Below, in pieces: positions 38,800-52,831 of a stretch of 64,000 nt of DNA (position 1 is its first letter; each line of letters opens with the position of its first letter). Origin of the DNA: Lycocorax pyrrhopterus obiensis (Eukaryota; Chordata; Aves; Passeriformes; Paradisaeidae). Under the pieces are notes generated by a model. It made no database searches. It saw only the letters and a list, made by a program, of their open reading frames with translations, and was not told where the DNA came from. Where the stretch lies: the NCBI GenBank assembly GCA_014706295.1, contig JACSVZ010000016.1, forward strand, positions 9,901,168 through 9,965,167. Reading direction: 5' to 3'. A program made the translations under genes and the position numbers.

Positions 38800-39560
38800 G
38801 ACTAAACAGCGACTTCCCACATAATGAACAGATCTAGCTCATAAAAAATAAAAAGTTCATGAACAAAAGCTCGAAACAAAAGGAGAGCCATTGTGAACAT
38901 GCTCGGGAGGACTCGTGCAGGAGTCCAGCAGTAGAGGTCTCCGTGCAGCCTGGGCACCCTTTGCCTGAACAGGTATAACGGGGTGTCTTTAGAAATCCGA
39001 CACAAAGTAAACACATTAAGAAGTCTTGAAAAACTCATTTACGGCTCGTCTTGGTGACATCTGCATGAGTCATCAGCTAATTATAACGAAACGGTGCGCA
39101 CCTACCCACAAGCCGAACCCACCCCCTTTCCCTGCTCCCCACACTGATGAGCACAACCAGTGCCTGTTTACATTTTTGCCGGCATTACTAACGTGCACAC
39201 AGGCACGGGAAGTATCTCCTTCGGAGAAATTAAAAACATCGACCAAAAATTAAGCTAGCTCAAGTAACTCCTTTTCAAAGAGATGCAAATAAGCTGCAGC
39301 GCTTCCCCACTCCCAGCGACGCTGAAAGAGCCAAGGAATGCAGGCAGGAACAATGGCTGCTCCAGTGTGTTAATTGCAGCCCGAGTCTAACAAAAGCAAT
39401 TCCAAATAGAAGCAAACAAAGTAATTACAGCATTGCTATTTAACTTGACAGGCTGTAATCTACATTTAATAGATAAGCTTTTCTTTCTTGTACCCCAAAA
39501 TGCCCATTTCAGCTTTCCCGTGAAAGTCTTAAATGGGGAATTACTGACGATTCGTTTTCA
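38800..39560. promoter_or_regulatory. Candidate conserved non-coding or enhancer-like block
   Basis: This block has few simple repeats, more CpG than its AT-rich surroundings and a dense set of recognisable motifs. They are an AP-1/MAF-type TGAGTCA at 39,066-39,072, a homeodomain TAATTA at 39,078-39,083, a perfect POU octamer ATGCAAAT at 39,283-39,290, a SOX-type AACAATGG at 39,349-39,356, a palindromic GTAATTAC at 39,421-39,428 and a GATA-type AGATAAG at 39,471-39,477. The octamer and SOX sites are about 60 bp apart. If the terminal exon at 34.6 kb is real, the block lies in that gene's last intron. Conservation itself could not be tested. The call rests on composition and motif content. Confidence 0.35.
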
Positions 39561-40313
39561 CCAAATCCTTTCCTATTAGGCAGAGTAACTGAATTTGGTG
39601 TTTCCACCCGGTTTTGTCTTCATAGAGGTCATTCACTGCTGGAGGAAGGAACCTAAGGACCATTTACAGATGATACCGTCTTTCTGCTATTGGTTCAGGC
39701 AAAGTTCATGTACAGTACCGGGAAAAAAAGCCATCCTCACTACAGCAGAAAATTTTCCTCCTTTCCCCAGAAAGAGAAGGTGGGAAAAAACAACTATGAG
39801 ACTTTAAAAATAAAATGATGAGCAGAACCAGGTTTTCACATTTAAGAACCCATTTCCTGGGATGTAAGTACAGTGAGAAAGCACAAACTAAACCACACAC
39901 ATTCTTTGGATGAGCTTCTGCCCAGCAAAGAATTCATATGTTTGATTTCAGCTTCACAGCATGTCAACCTGATTTAAACTCAGTCAAGAGAAAACTTAAC
40001 CCATCACTGAGGTCAGCAAGAAAGGCTGCCACAGACACGAAGCCAAGGACTGCCTGCCCCGAGCACCTGGCATGGGAGAGAGTGAAGCTGCTGGACGTCA
40101 GATTTGCCTGGTTCCACCAATAAAGAGGACACCAGCCAGCTCGCTGCACTGGTGTAAAAACATACTGGAAAAAGGAAATCACAGAGTTTCTATGTAGAAA
40201 AAATATTGAAGGGATCGCCTGCTCTGTTGCACAAAATCAGTAGCAATTAGGGGTTTGAACAAGACTGATGACCCAAATACTGAATTTCTGATTAAATATT
40301 TCATCTTTTTAAT

Positions 40314-40329
40314 GGGGGAGGGGGGGGGG
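40314..40329 (+). repeat. G-rich run (G5-A-G10)
   Basis: Five G, one A and ten G form a potential quadruplex on the plus strand. The run sits between AT-rich sequences in the putative intron and is probably a length-variable mononucleotide tract. Confidence 0.88.
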
Positions 40330-43300
40330 AGTGAGTTTTTGGGTTTTTTGAAGACTAAAAGAAACAAGATTAAGTTTAGAAAGAAAGAATTTACATTCAA
40401 AAGCATGTTTTGTACAGAAATTCTACAACTTTTCTTGCAGTGGCACAGCTAAGCAAGCCATAAAACAAAACAACTGTCCAGCAGTCACAAGTTACAAAAA
40501 TCCGAGATGCAGCCTGTAGGTTTTTGGTTGGTTGATTTCTATGAAATGAAAAATATGGGCAGAGTCTTTCTCATTAAAAGGTGTGTCACTATAAATGAGA
40601 TTCTCATGTTTGTGTCTTCCAGTTTTCTAAGGACTGGAGGTCTGGATCTTTCCCTTCCTTTACTAATAGTCCATCTGAGTAATCAGCTAAAGGTTGAGTC
40701 CAGCTTACAATAAAGAAAAACTCCCTTTGTTTCAGGACTGAAAATAATGATGTTACTATGAAGCCAGGGATCTCATGAGATCAATACTCCAAGTTCATCC
40801 CAAATCTTCTCATAATGCTCCTCTAATACACTTGGCAGCCCTGTTTGTGTTTGATATCCTTCAGATAAACCCACTGCTGGCCCAAGGTCTTCTCCCCTGC
40901 CCAGACCGCAATAATGAGAGTGGTGTCAAACCCTAAATGTGCACTGCCTAGTTAATAGCTTCAGTCCTCACAGGGAAACACTGCTTCTGTCTTTAAGATT
41001 CAAATAAACTTGCAAATTCAACAACTGGGATCATTCATTATTTTGGAATTTGTACTGTTCAGTTCACCAAATTTGCAGTGTAACCCTGAAGAATCTGTGG
41101 CATTCACACCTCTCCTGATGACCCAATAACCCACACCTAGTTCAAGAAAGCACTGGTGAAGTGCACTTTGTATGGCTGTACACTTCAAAAGAAAACACTG
41201 CTCAGTTTCTGTCTTTATCGAACATATAGCCAAATATCAACAACATAATAAGGGGAGCCCAGAAACAACTTCATTATGCAACTGGTTCTTAAAAGGAGCT
41301 TTCGTAGAACTTTTTATTTTTTTAATTAAATTACTTTAATGGCAGTTTCGAATTCAACAGAACTCACCACTGCTGGGAATCGTTACAAGTGCTCTCACTG
41401 TAGGGAAGCGGATGACCTGGGTGCCTTTAGATGCACTCACACCCCCTCAGCTTGTCAGCAATTTAAACATACACAGTTAATTTTGACCAAAATTGAGTGC
41501 ACTGAAGCTGTGCTCATATTATATCAACTAAATTACATCAGCAGTGGAGCTCAGCAACACATAACACCCAGTGTAGCTACCACATAATCAGAGTATATCT
41601 CAGCTGCTGAATATCCTTATCCTTCTGTGAGTCTGTATTTCACATGCCTTTCCAGAAGCCAAACCTTACCACTTTCTCCTGTGCTTTTCTGACCCAACTT
41701 TATAATGCTCATTTTCTGCCAGATTTACTTTTCTGTGACATGTTAAAAACCCTACATAAATAGTCTAAACTGCCTTGAAACTGTTTTCGTGATACATGTT
41801 AAATTGTGAGAGTTACAGCTTAAAGCAAGGAAAGAGTCACACCATTCAACTTTGCTGGAGCCATTTTCCTCCCAATGGACAAATAAGGGGAAAACGCAGA
41901 ACAGACGGAAGAAAAATGGCATTTAGCAAGGGATACAGAAGCCCCGTGGGGGGATAACCTGGCCAGCTGACCTGCACTTTGAAATTTTGCCAGTGCAAAT
42001 TAAGTAGCTAGTCTGCAGCATGTCTGGGCAGCAGCGTGGGAAGGAAGTTCTGCAGTGATTTTGGATGAAACACTTCCTCAATTCAAAACAACAGTGCATT
42101 AAATATCAAAAAAGATTAATAAGGAGGTACTAGAAAACACATAGTGAAAAGCATGCCAAGAAAACAAAGCAGGGAAGGGATAAGAACAAAAGAAATACCA
42201 TAAAATTGACAAAACTGTACCAAGAAGTTTGGAAAGCCAGGGTAGAAGAAAGAATCCATTATTTTGACACCATCTGCTACACCATAATATAAAAACTACC
42301 ATACAGCAGAAACAGCAGAAAACAAACTAGAGATTGTGCTCTAATAAAGAGAAAGGAGAAGGCCTTTGGTAAAAAGCAAAAAGCAACACCCAAGTTTGTT
42401 ACAACTTGAAGCTGGACTAGAAAACAATAGTTTAACCACAGATTCAGTTTTTCACCAAGATATGGCCATCAGTCTGACATTAAATGCATTACATTAACTA
42501 CTTTGACACGTTGTTTTCTGCTCGGTAGACCAAGATACGAAATCCTAGAAAACTACTGACATACATAATTTGTTTCAGTAAGAATACATTTTCATGTACA
42601 TCCACATACATTCACAATTTATTTCTGGTAATTTGCACTCATTCGACTTGACCTTTTTACCTTCCCTCTCTGCTGTAAATTGCAAAACCTCCCTAAGAGT
42701 CACATGGCCCCGGCACTTCACACCTGGTGTTCTGACTCCTTTGACACTTAAGCTGGTAACTGAAATTCAAAGCATCAGCCATACTCAAAAGCTGCCAAGA
42801 CTAAAGTGCTCTGGTTGGGGTATACGACCTACAGCCAGGTGGACAAGCACACAACCACATGCAGAAAGACCTGAAATCTAGTTCTGCAATTGGTTTGATT
42901 TGCTCTGTAGTTCTACCCAAGTTACTTTGTCTTAGTCTCAAGGAAAATGTAAAACCTCATCTATTTTCTATGTGAAATTTTATTGTGAGGAGGAGGAAGT
43001 CATGACGTTTCAAACACGCAGTCACTACAACATCTAGGGAATAATTTTTCTGCCTTAATCTTCCTGTGTCTCAGTGCCTTGCCCGTGAGCTGAGAATTGC
43101 TACCTGACAGCAGAGTTCAGACTGTGCCAGGGGCCAGACAGCAGGGTGGTAATGTCTTGACAGTGCCCACATGAAGACAGACGCAGGGCAGCATCTGGAC
43201 AAGGTGCTATAAATAAAACATCGGGCCAGCCACACACTGCTGAGAATAAATGAACTGAAAAGGTGCCTCATTCCTGGATCACTCCTGCAAACCGAAGAAT

Positions 43301-44856
43301 ATGTTCTATGTGGGAAAGGTACGTTTCGTGCTACATGGTCTGAAACTACAAGAACCCACATGCACGAGGGTGGGAGGCAAAAGTATCAATGCTTACAAAA
43401 ATAAATTACACTTGACTGCGACTACATACAGCTAAGCATTATTCCACATTAAAACAGATTTATAAAATTAAGTAAACTCTACATGCAATAGAAATTTTAG
43501 GTGGGGGAAAAAAAAAAGACAACAAAACTCCAACATCAGAAAATAAGATTTTACTGGTAAAGCAAGAGCTCTACCCTTCTCCTCCCACTGAATTAGCAAT
43601 CAACATGCCCTGGACTGCAATGGGATTAACCTCAATAACAATGCTGAGCACTTTAATGAGCTCTGAGATAGTCTACTGCTAAACTATTCATTGCACCATT
43701 TAAACACTGAAAAAACTTGTTTGTATATGGATTAGGTTTTCAAAACAACTGTCATCCAACTTATTTCCAGAAACCATAGTAACAAGAAAATAGTAAATAT
43801 CGGGTGATGAAAGGGCACAAAGGAAATACAATTTCATTCAAAACAATGAAGCTATCTCAAGTTTGAAGTACATGAGCAGAGGAGGCAGCACCTGGCAGGC
43901 ACTTGGGGATGAGGGAGCCCTATTTGGATACAGCTGGGAATTTAATCCAAATTATAAAGACCAATTAGACAAATCAAGTCTTTTACTGTGGTTTCTTTTG
44001 AGTTTCATTCAGCAAAATCCTAAAAGCCTGAATGACTGCCAATATTGTATTTTAAAGTTACTAATAGCCTAAATGGACTAACCTTCACTTGTTCAGTTGC
44101 CATGATTTCAAATGGGAAACTAATCAACAGTCACATTAGCTATTTAATTCCAACACCAATCTAGCATTATGGAACTGCATAATTACATAAGCAAAAATCA
44201 AAGTAGGTGAAAGTTTTCTTAATCTCAGAATTTTCAGTCAGATATTTTAAACTTTTTAAAAAAACATGCCACATGAAATTTTTTCCATAGAATCAATGTT
44301 GTTCCCAACAGTATCAGTAAGAATCTCACTAGATGATAGACACTTTATTGTTGTCACACATGAATCTTCCGTGAGTTGTCAAATCTAGCATTAAGGATAA
44401 CCCTTTAGAAGCTATTAGTATAAGTCAATTGAAAATTAAAAGCATGTAGCAGTACAGATCAAAGGCTTAGCATACACACTAAAGGATCTGTACACAATAT
44501 CATGTATTATTAAGATGTCTTGGTTAATCAGTGACTGAAAACATCCACTAGACATTAACCTTGACAAAATATATAAAAATCCAGCCTTATCATGCTGTAT
44601 CATTGCACTTTATAATCTCATAAAATGGAAAGTTCTCTGTTCTCATAACCTACCACACAAACTTGTACCACTGACCACCCAGTCCTCTTAACCATGAAAA
44701 GAATCTGTAACTAACTTGGCCTGCTGATAGTCTCACAGTGATTACAAAAGTGCCTGATGATACATTTGAACCTCTCCCCAAAATGAAGAGGACAGCAGGG
44801 TGGTCAGCGCCCATGTTCAACTCCTGCACCCATCCCCTCATCAGCCCAGCACTGCT

Positions 44857-44884
44857 GGGAAAGGGGGAAGGAAGAGGGGAAAGG
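44857..44884 (+). repeat. Polypurine tract
   Basis: This is an almost uninterrupted purine stretch (GGGAAAGGGGGAAGGAAGAG and onward), capable of triplex formation. It lies in the putative intron. Confidence 0.65.
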
Positions 44885-46487
44885 GCCCATTAATATATAT
44901 GAGAAAAATCTATAGGAAACACGGCTTCATTAGTTCCACTGCTCGCAGATCAGCTGTTTGTATAAGCAGTTTTGCTTGGAGCAGTGTTTTGTCAGTATTA
45001 TTACTGTTATGTTATGCAAAGAATGTATTAAATTCTTAAATATTACATGAGATTTAATGGATTGTGTATCGCATGTGGGAGGTCAAACAAGGAGGGTAAT
45101 GTTCCATTCAGCCTTATAGATGTAACTTAAAAAACAGAAGCCTGCATTATACTTCAAGGAGCAAGTGCAGATCAAACATATGCCTGAGATGGAAGAAGGC
45201 AGCCTGAAACGTAGAGGGAAATTATAAAATAAAATTTAAAATATAATTTAAAAAATAATCAGTGGTTGTGACAAGCAGCAGTGCAGTTTTCAAGAAATTT
45301 TACAGCTTGTTCCCCTTTAAAACAATTTCTGCTTTCAGAAGCTACCTGTAAGTTCTTCCTGTATCCCCCCCTTATCCAACAGAATATTACATTGATTCTT
45401 TAAGTTTTGTATACATTTGGAAACTCCTGCAGCTCAAGTGATAGGGACTCTAAATGTCCTTGCTACAGTAAGAAGGACATATGAAGAATGGCAGAGTATC
45501 CCAATTTCTGGTATCTTTTCAATCTGGTATCTTCGTGCCAGAGCCAAAAATACTCTAATTTAAGGTCCAGTTCTCTTAAGTGAAGGTTTTAATTAAGATA
45601 AAGCTAGTATTTTTGTTATAAAACTTCAATTTTTATGGTCTTTGGGGGTAAAAAAAAGTACACAGCACAGCAACTAAAGAGATCTCAGTCTATGTTATTT
45701 TGTACATCTGTTTTCCAGTAACAGCAGATTATTCATATTATTAATGTTTTTCTGAAGATATGTTTCATCATTTTAAATTGCTTAAGGAACAAAAGAAAAC
45801 TCTACAAATATGTTATCATATAAAAATATACACTTTGTAGTTTAGAACTCTATCAGAAGGTATACTGCCTCTCACATTGTTCTGTAACATGCATCTTCTA
45901 CTCATCACAAGTACAAAAGGTAAGAGTGTAACACCACTGCCTATAAGTGTGTGTATCTACAAAAAGGAGCTAAAGTACACTATAGTAGCATAAAAAAAGT
46001 AGTTCAATTGCATTACTGGAAAAAAAAGCTCTCCAAAACCAGGACAATTCCCTGCCTCAAAAACAAACACCCTCCCCCAAATTGTCAGACAAAATTTATG
46101 ATTCCCAGTTCAAATTCTGAGGACTGTTAGAAATAAGAATTATCATGGAAGGGGAAGGGAAAAACTAACTACAGTTATTTTTTACAGATAAATACATCCT
46201 ATATTGGCAATGATTGTTTTTCTATTACATCTTCTCCAGTCTCAATAATTGGTATTCATCTCTTTCTAGTTACCAACTATGCATAAGGTTTAATGCAATG
46301 TTTAATTTTAATTAAGAATCATGACAACTAGAAGCCAGTTTCTGTAGCATCTGTAGGCATCTCGTTCTACAGAGACAATATGATGAAATACAAACACAGG
46401 AACCTTTTCTACGTCAAAGTCCCAGTATTTCAGCAAGAAAAAACAGCATTTCAAACTTTCATTTTTTTGTCTGTGATTCTCTCCTAG

Positions 46488-46793
46488 CTTGAAGACCTGG
46501 TTGCTACAAGAAAAGCAGCATCAGGGTCTGTGGAGCTCACACGATGGGAGCCACAGCTTTTGGAAATAATACCTGAAGGCGTAGCAAGTTCTACCGTAAA
46601 CGCAACTTGGCGTTTCTCAGTTACTCAGAGTATTGACATAACAAAGTGTGGCTTTCAGGCAAATACAGCCCCTGAAATGGAGCAATTGCTTCCTTCCAAA
46701 CTTCAAGGTCACTTCAAAATCTGCAAAACATCAGTCCTGTCTGAAGCAGTGCTTGGAAGGGAGGAAAAAGGGATGGTGTTCTCACCTCACTGA
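46488..46793 (+). other. Open segment behind a strong plus-strand splice acceptor
   Basis: A very good acceptor (TTTTTGTCTGTGATTCTCTCCTAG, read on the plus strand) ends at 46,487. The frame that starts directly after it, LEDLVATRKAASGSVELTRW and onward, stays open for 101 codons to a TGA at 46,791-46,793. There is no ATG in its first two thirds, so it could only be an exon and not a whole gene. No clear donor, upstream exon or polyadenylation site was found, and the translation matches no family I know. Open stretches of this length occur by chance many times in 64 kb. Confidence 0.13.
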
Positions 46794-49700
46794 AGATGGT
46801 TAAATTCTTTCAGCTAAAGCTTTCCAGTGAAATTCAACTGCAGGGGGATGAGTAACAAGCATGGGAAATTTCTGCCTTAAGCACTGAAAGTTGTCAAAAA
46901 TATGAGCAAATTAGATGTTCTGCTATTTTACCATGCAAACTATAGACAATACAGACATTCATATGACTTTTTAAGTGAAAAATCTTCTTGTAATATACAT
47001 TTTCAAAAGAATAAGCAACTGAGCTAAAATACCCTGAACTTCCTCATAGGGCAAATGTAACAATTATTTTAAAGTTAACTCATCTTAGACCATCAGATTT
47101 TTGCTAGGACAATTTTTGCATAATTGTAAACACAGATTTTAATAAAAAGACCCACAAACCTCCCATCTTTTTCTGGTTTTTTATTTGTCAGGTTTCTTCC
47201 ACATGGGCTTAGGAATATAGCTACACATGCCTCCTTCCATACTCTTATCTTCTCTTCTGTGCTCAGATGATTCCTTTACTGCTGCTTGAAGTGTACTGTC
47301 AGCTTAGACATTCAAGAGAGGACTAAATAACCAAATTTTTCTGCATTGTTCTTTCAGTCAGAGCAATCTTATATTAACAAACAGTAATAATACATTCAGA
47401 TGTGTAAGATTTCAAAGTTGTGGATTTTAAATGTTGAGCTGGCCACTACAGTTACACAATGTATTTGAGATTCAGAAAATAATAACCCAATTCATTCAAC
47501 AAAGCCATGCTTCATTGAAAATTAATGGAAATGTAAGAAAGGAAAACAGGGGTTTGGAAACATCCCACAGCTGCAATTTAGATGTAGTGATTAAACCAGG
47601 GAAGTACACAGATGTCTACTGACATTTTGCTTTAAAACATTCAAAGAAGATTTTCTCTTCCGCTTAAGGGTTTACAAATCAGATTCAGTTACAGGAAAAC
47701 AATGCTGTAATCTTCATTTACAACAAATCCTAAATTTAGTAAGCAGAAGTAATTAGTAGTAACAAACAGATTCGAGCATAAAGAGAGGCAGTATCTGAGC
47801 TATGGGAAAGGCAGTGCAGAAAGCAGAGGCTTCCCACTCCCACCCTTGGATACCAGCTGCTTTTTTGGACTTCAGGACTGTCTCAGTGCAAGCATTTCCA
47901 TAAGCCACTATTACTTTCCTTTCTTTTATTTAGGAAACCAATATGCAAATATAAACTATGTTTATAAAATTATAATCCATATTCTGTAATATGTAAACAA
48001 GTGCCCATTACTTAGAAGCCACAGATGAGCATAATATTAGATTGTAATAGAAAATAGATGCATGTTCCTTTTCCAATTGTTTACATTGCCAAAGCATCCA
48101 GTCTTTAAGATATTCTCCATAAAAATCAAAACATGTTGTGCCTTAATGAAGGACAAAACAACAGTAGCTTTAAAACACTGCATACTCTGTAACATTTTGC
48201 AAACTCAGCTGCAGCCCAAGTAGACAGGGTACTCCAGGGGGTGCAGCAACTACACAGCTTCTGCTGTCAGGTGGCAGGGAGAAAAAGGGACATTTTACTT
48301 TACTGCAGATCACCCCTTCCACCAGCCTTGATATTGCAATCATTTAGATGTGTGTTTTTATGTGACCTATCCCACTTTTTGCCTCCATTTGCCACAAACT
48401 GGTTTTATTTCCCCCTCCCTCTACACAGACAGGTACACACAGACTGATACACCCAAGTATAGGCATATATGCACACAACACATTCAAGCACTCATACTTT
48501 GTTGATACAGGCTAGCATAAAGCCAAATTCATTTCAGCGTTTCCTTCAAATATCTACAGTATGTGCCATGGTCCAGCTCCAGGTAAAAATTACATGCAGA
48601 TTTATCAATTGTTAGAAAACAGTGTGCTCAAAACATGACCCAGAAGCTTGCAACGCTCCCATCGCTCTTGTCCTGAAGCAGCCTGGAGGTTCAGCTTTCG
48701 AGAGGTAAAACAGAACACTGCAGTCACTTAACACTTAAGGGACAGCCTTTGGGTGAGCAACGGTGTTTCAGTACTTGGAGCTGAAAGTATTTTAAAGCAC
48801 TACCTTTTGCCTTCACCTGCAACAAAGCAGCGTTCAAGTACCACGGTAACCTGCATTACAGCCATAGCCAAAAGAAGCCAGGCTAGGCAAGGAGCTGAGA
48901 AGGGGTAAACAGATTACTGAGAGGCTCAGGAGTCTTGTGAGAATATACCTTGACTTTTATTTTCAGTGATTTTAACATTTGTCAAAAAAAATGCTTACAA
49001 AAGGCCCTGGTATACACAATATTGAAATCAAACTATGTTAACAAGCAATATTTAGCCTTCCTATGGTTTTAAACTACTCTCTGCACTTGGTGGTGGTTGT
49101 TTCTGTGAAGATCAAGTAAAGTATTGGTACCCATGTATGCCCACATAAGATAAAATACAAAAAATTAATCTTGTGTCTACACACTTAAAACCCCCCAAAG
49201 CTTCAAGTCCCTCCATCTTACAGGCTATAAAAACAACATGAAAACAGCAGACATTTATAAATCGGTATACCACTGGTTTACCAAGAGGGAACTCATTACC
49301 TGCTTTGACTTTGAAAAGAATTTATCTGTTCTTTAGATGAAGTTACAGCAGAGAGGCCTCCCCCAGACCCTCTTCACCTGTGGATTTGACCCCTTTGCAG
49401 CTCAGGAAACTAACTGTACTCCCTGCCCCACAACGTGCAGCTCCTTCTGCAGCTGATACTTCATTTTTAAACTTATCAGCTGGGTGGTGAGAAGGCAAAA
49501 ATACTGGAATGGATTGTTTAGTTTTTAATCATATTATCATTTACAAAAAATACTGATTTATCATTTTGAAAGGCTATTACTAAGCACTTTCTATTCACAG
49601 TGCAGAGCATCTCTTAACAGGCCCTGTGCCTCAGTTTTTTCCATCATTTCATGCATACCTTTCTTTCAGAAAAAGCAGATATTCAGGCTCAAGGCACAGA

Positions 49701-52700
49701 CAAGCAGCAAGCCCCGGGCTACAATACCCAGTTGAAGGGGGTGGGTGTGCGCATGTGCCTGGCACACATTCCAGCAGCTGGGAGACAGCCGGACACTCCA
49801 ACCCCTGCACAGCAGCTGCAGCACGTCCAGTTCAGAAACCTTGCTGCACCTCCTGCACGGCCTGCTATGCACTAACAAGCATTTCTACACTCCCACTGAA
49901 CAAGCATCACATAAGGGAGTGCAGCTAAGCCGGACAGCTCTTCCAAAGGAAGAATTACATCAATACTAGAAACCCATAGCACTGGGGTTTCTAATACAGT
50001 GGGTCATGATGACCTGGGGGAGGGTTCTTTTAAAAGTGAAAAGATGGTGTTCATTCTGTTTCATGTACAGCAAGATATTCATAGTAACCACATGTAATAA
50101 AGAACAAGCAAGAGTATCATACATGTCACTAATATGATAATTATGCTGCACTTTTCTGGTTACCACAAATATGCAAACATTTGCATGAAGTGCAATAAGA
50201 GCTCTGAGTAACATTAAGAAGAAAAAAACATAAGTTCACTACAAAACAAAGCATCAAATAAGATCCACACCAGGTAAGTACCTGACACCCAAGTATCTCA
50301 ACTCTCCTGAGGAGCCCTTCTTCCCAGTATTCTCCTACATCCATTAACAGTTCCATGATACAACTGCATGTGCCAAAATCCTTGCATAAGTGTGCTTATA
50401 ACCTGAATGCAACACTTCAGAGAGACAGCTATAATTACTTCAGATTTCAAAGCATATCTAACAGCCTGCTGGCTCTTCTGCATGTCCCTGCACATCAGTT
50501 GGGAACCATCATCCTAGATGGATCTATTTTTGTACTTTTGGAATGACTACAATTAACCTTGAGAGAATGCAACTGAACTGCAAATTAATAAAAAGCATTT
50601 ATTTGGGGGGGAGAAACTTCTGACTTGCATTATATTTTGTTTCAACACCATTCACAGAATGTTTTGAAGGAATTCACCTTCACTTTTCTTTCTTTATCAC
50701 CCAAATTTTCTAGCAAGGCACTGAGAACAACTATCAGTATTAAACATCACAGCCATACAGATATTTTCATTTTACTCAAAAAGTCCAAGTCAAGCAACTA
50801 TGTCATGACACTGCTTTCTTCTGTAATTAGAAGGTACAATATATCGGGGACAAGATGACCCCAAGCCAGGCTGTGGCCACAGCACAGGGATGGGTGTGCT
50901 CTGCAGCACAGCTGTGTGGGTCCCTCTCAGCAGAGCTCCCAGGAGAGGCAGAGAGGCACCACCTCCAGGTTTCACTGCCACCTGGCTGTGTGAAACTAAA
51001 GTTAGAGCCAAGCTGAGCACCATCGAGGGTGGGCTGGGGTGTCAAGACAAGTGTGTGGCCAAGTGAGAAGATGCAGAGGGAGCTTCATACCATTCTTACA
51101 GAAGTAAGGAAATAAAGGAAGTAAACTGAAAAGCTCTGCCAACAAATCTTACTGTGCAAAGCAGATTCTGAGATGACAAAAAGACAGACGCATGTTTTTA
51201 AGTAACATGAAATGCAGGCGTGTTTCCTGAGCAGTCAGCTACCCTTCTATAAGCGGCCTCAAAGCCAATTATAGCAGACAATTTGAGCTAAATATAAAAA
51301 CCCACAAATCTCACAGTTTGAGATAACATCCAAGAAGGTGTTAAAGTTAACTTTTAAACTATGCAACAAGACTTCAGCCTTCTCATAATGAACATGGTAA
51401 CCACATCCGTCAAAGCACCCCGTGATTTGTGGGAATAGAAAGGCTGAGGAGATTATGTGGATACTTCACATATTTCTCCAAGAGTAACAGATGGAATTTT
51501 TCTGCTCACAGAACTTCAGGGATGAGAACTTGACTGTGCAAAATATCAATGGCCAGACTTTAGTTTGTAGCTTCAGTAATCTCCACATGTGATCAGGCTA
51601 CAGTCACTCCTAACTGCTGCAGCTGGATTAGTGAGGCTGTCCTGGGAATACTACAATATTTGACATGCTGTAACAGGGAGAAAACAGGGATCCAGCCTGC
51701 ACACAGACTTGTAGCCTTCAGAACATCATCTTTTTATTTAAATAATTCCTCCATTCTCACCTCAAATGCACAGGTAGGCTGCCATCCCTGCACTAGCCAG
51801 AACTCAGGACCTGGCTTATTTGACAGCTTATCATATGTCTTCTCCCTTCTTAGGGAGGCTGCTCCTCCATTTGATACAACCAGACTGCATCTTTTCTGTT
51901 CACAGTAACATAGTGCAGCTGTCCCCTCTTTCTAGCTGATTTGGACCTGAATGTTTTCCACTGCTTCTCCTCCATCTCTAGCTACCAAGGAAGCCTTCCT
52001 CACATGCTATGATATGGTCAGTTACCTCATTATCAGAGAAGAGTATTTCAGACAGCCTTTGTCAACCTCTCAAAGCTAAATAGCCAAGGAAAGCTTCAAA
52101 TACAGCTGCCAACAGAAATACATATATATTAGGAAGTTGGATTGAATTTCAGTTTCTGTTCTACAAGTATAGTTGTGGGAAAAAACAACTTCCATAGAAA
52201 CAGAGAAACTGAACAAAGTTGCTACAGTTTTCTAGGCTGTGCTGCAGCTCTGTTCCTTCAGTAGCCATCAGGCTGTAACATTACCCCTACTCACCCATCT
52301 GCAGAAGAGCAGTATGTATGCTTTAAGGAGCAACACCACTTGAATGGCTATTGAGAGCACCAAATGCACCACTGCTGGTGTGCAGCTCACAGCTTTACTC
52401 AGCCACAGAGGGAACCCCAGCATCTTTCAGCTCCTCTTCTGCTGCATTTGTTAAATGCTCTCTCAGCAGACTCAGATGCACTTGATCAGATGTTGATGTT
52501 CATCCCTGAGTACTTGTATGCAAAACAGTGCATCAGGTGGGCCCTGCACGCTTCCCTGTGCTAGAGGTGCCCCACATGTCCCTCAGACTTTGGCCAGCCA
52601 GCACCAGTACCCTGTCCCTGCACAGACCAAATTGCAGCAATATAATATTTCAAGGAGTGGAGGACTATCAATGGATCAGCAAAGCAATCTAAGGAGCTTT

Positions 52701-52812
52701 ACACTGTGGCTTTCCATAAAACAACCAAACAGCTTTGAGGAAGACGTCATTATCTACCACTTCCTTCACTCTTTACAGCTGATGATTTGTAGGAAGCAAA
52801 AAGAAGTCACCA

Positions 52813-52831
52813 TCCTCCTCCTCCTCCTCCC
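52813..52831 (+). repeat. Trinucleotide TCC microsatellite
   Basis: Six consecutive TCC units are followed by CCC. The run lies in the putative intron and has no coding context. Confidence 0.85.

Noticed and set aside
41368..41397. Minus-strand 30-nt micro-exon candidate with good acceptor and donor (GTG|gtgagt)
   Set aside because: At 30 nt an open frame carries no information, and splice-like pairs this close are expected by chance many times in 30 kb.
46786..46840. Minus-strand segment between CCCCCTGCAG and GAG|gtgaga
   Set aside because: Although both splice-type signals are strong, all three frames contain stops, so it cannot be an internal coding exon.
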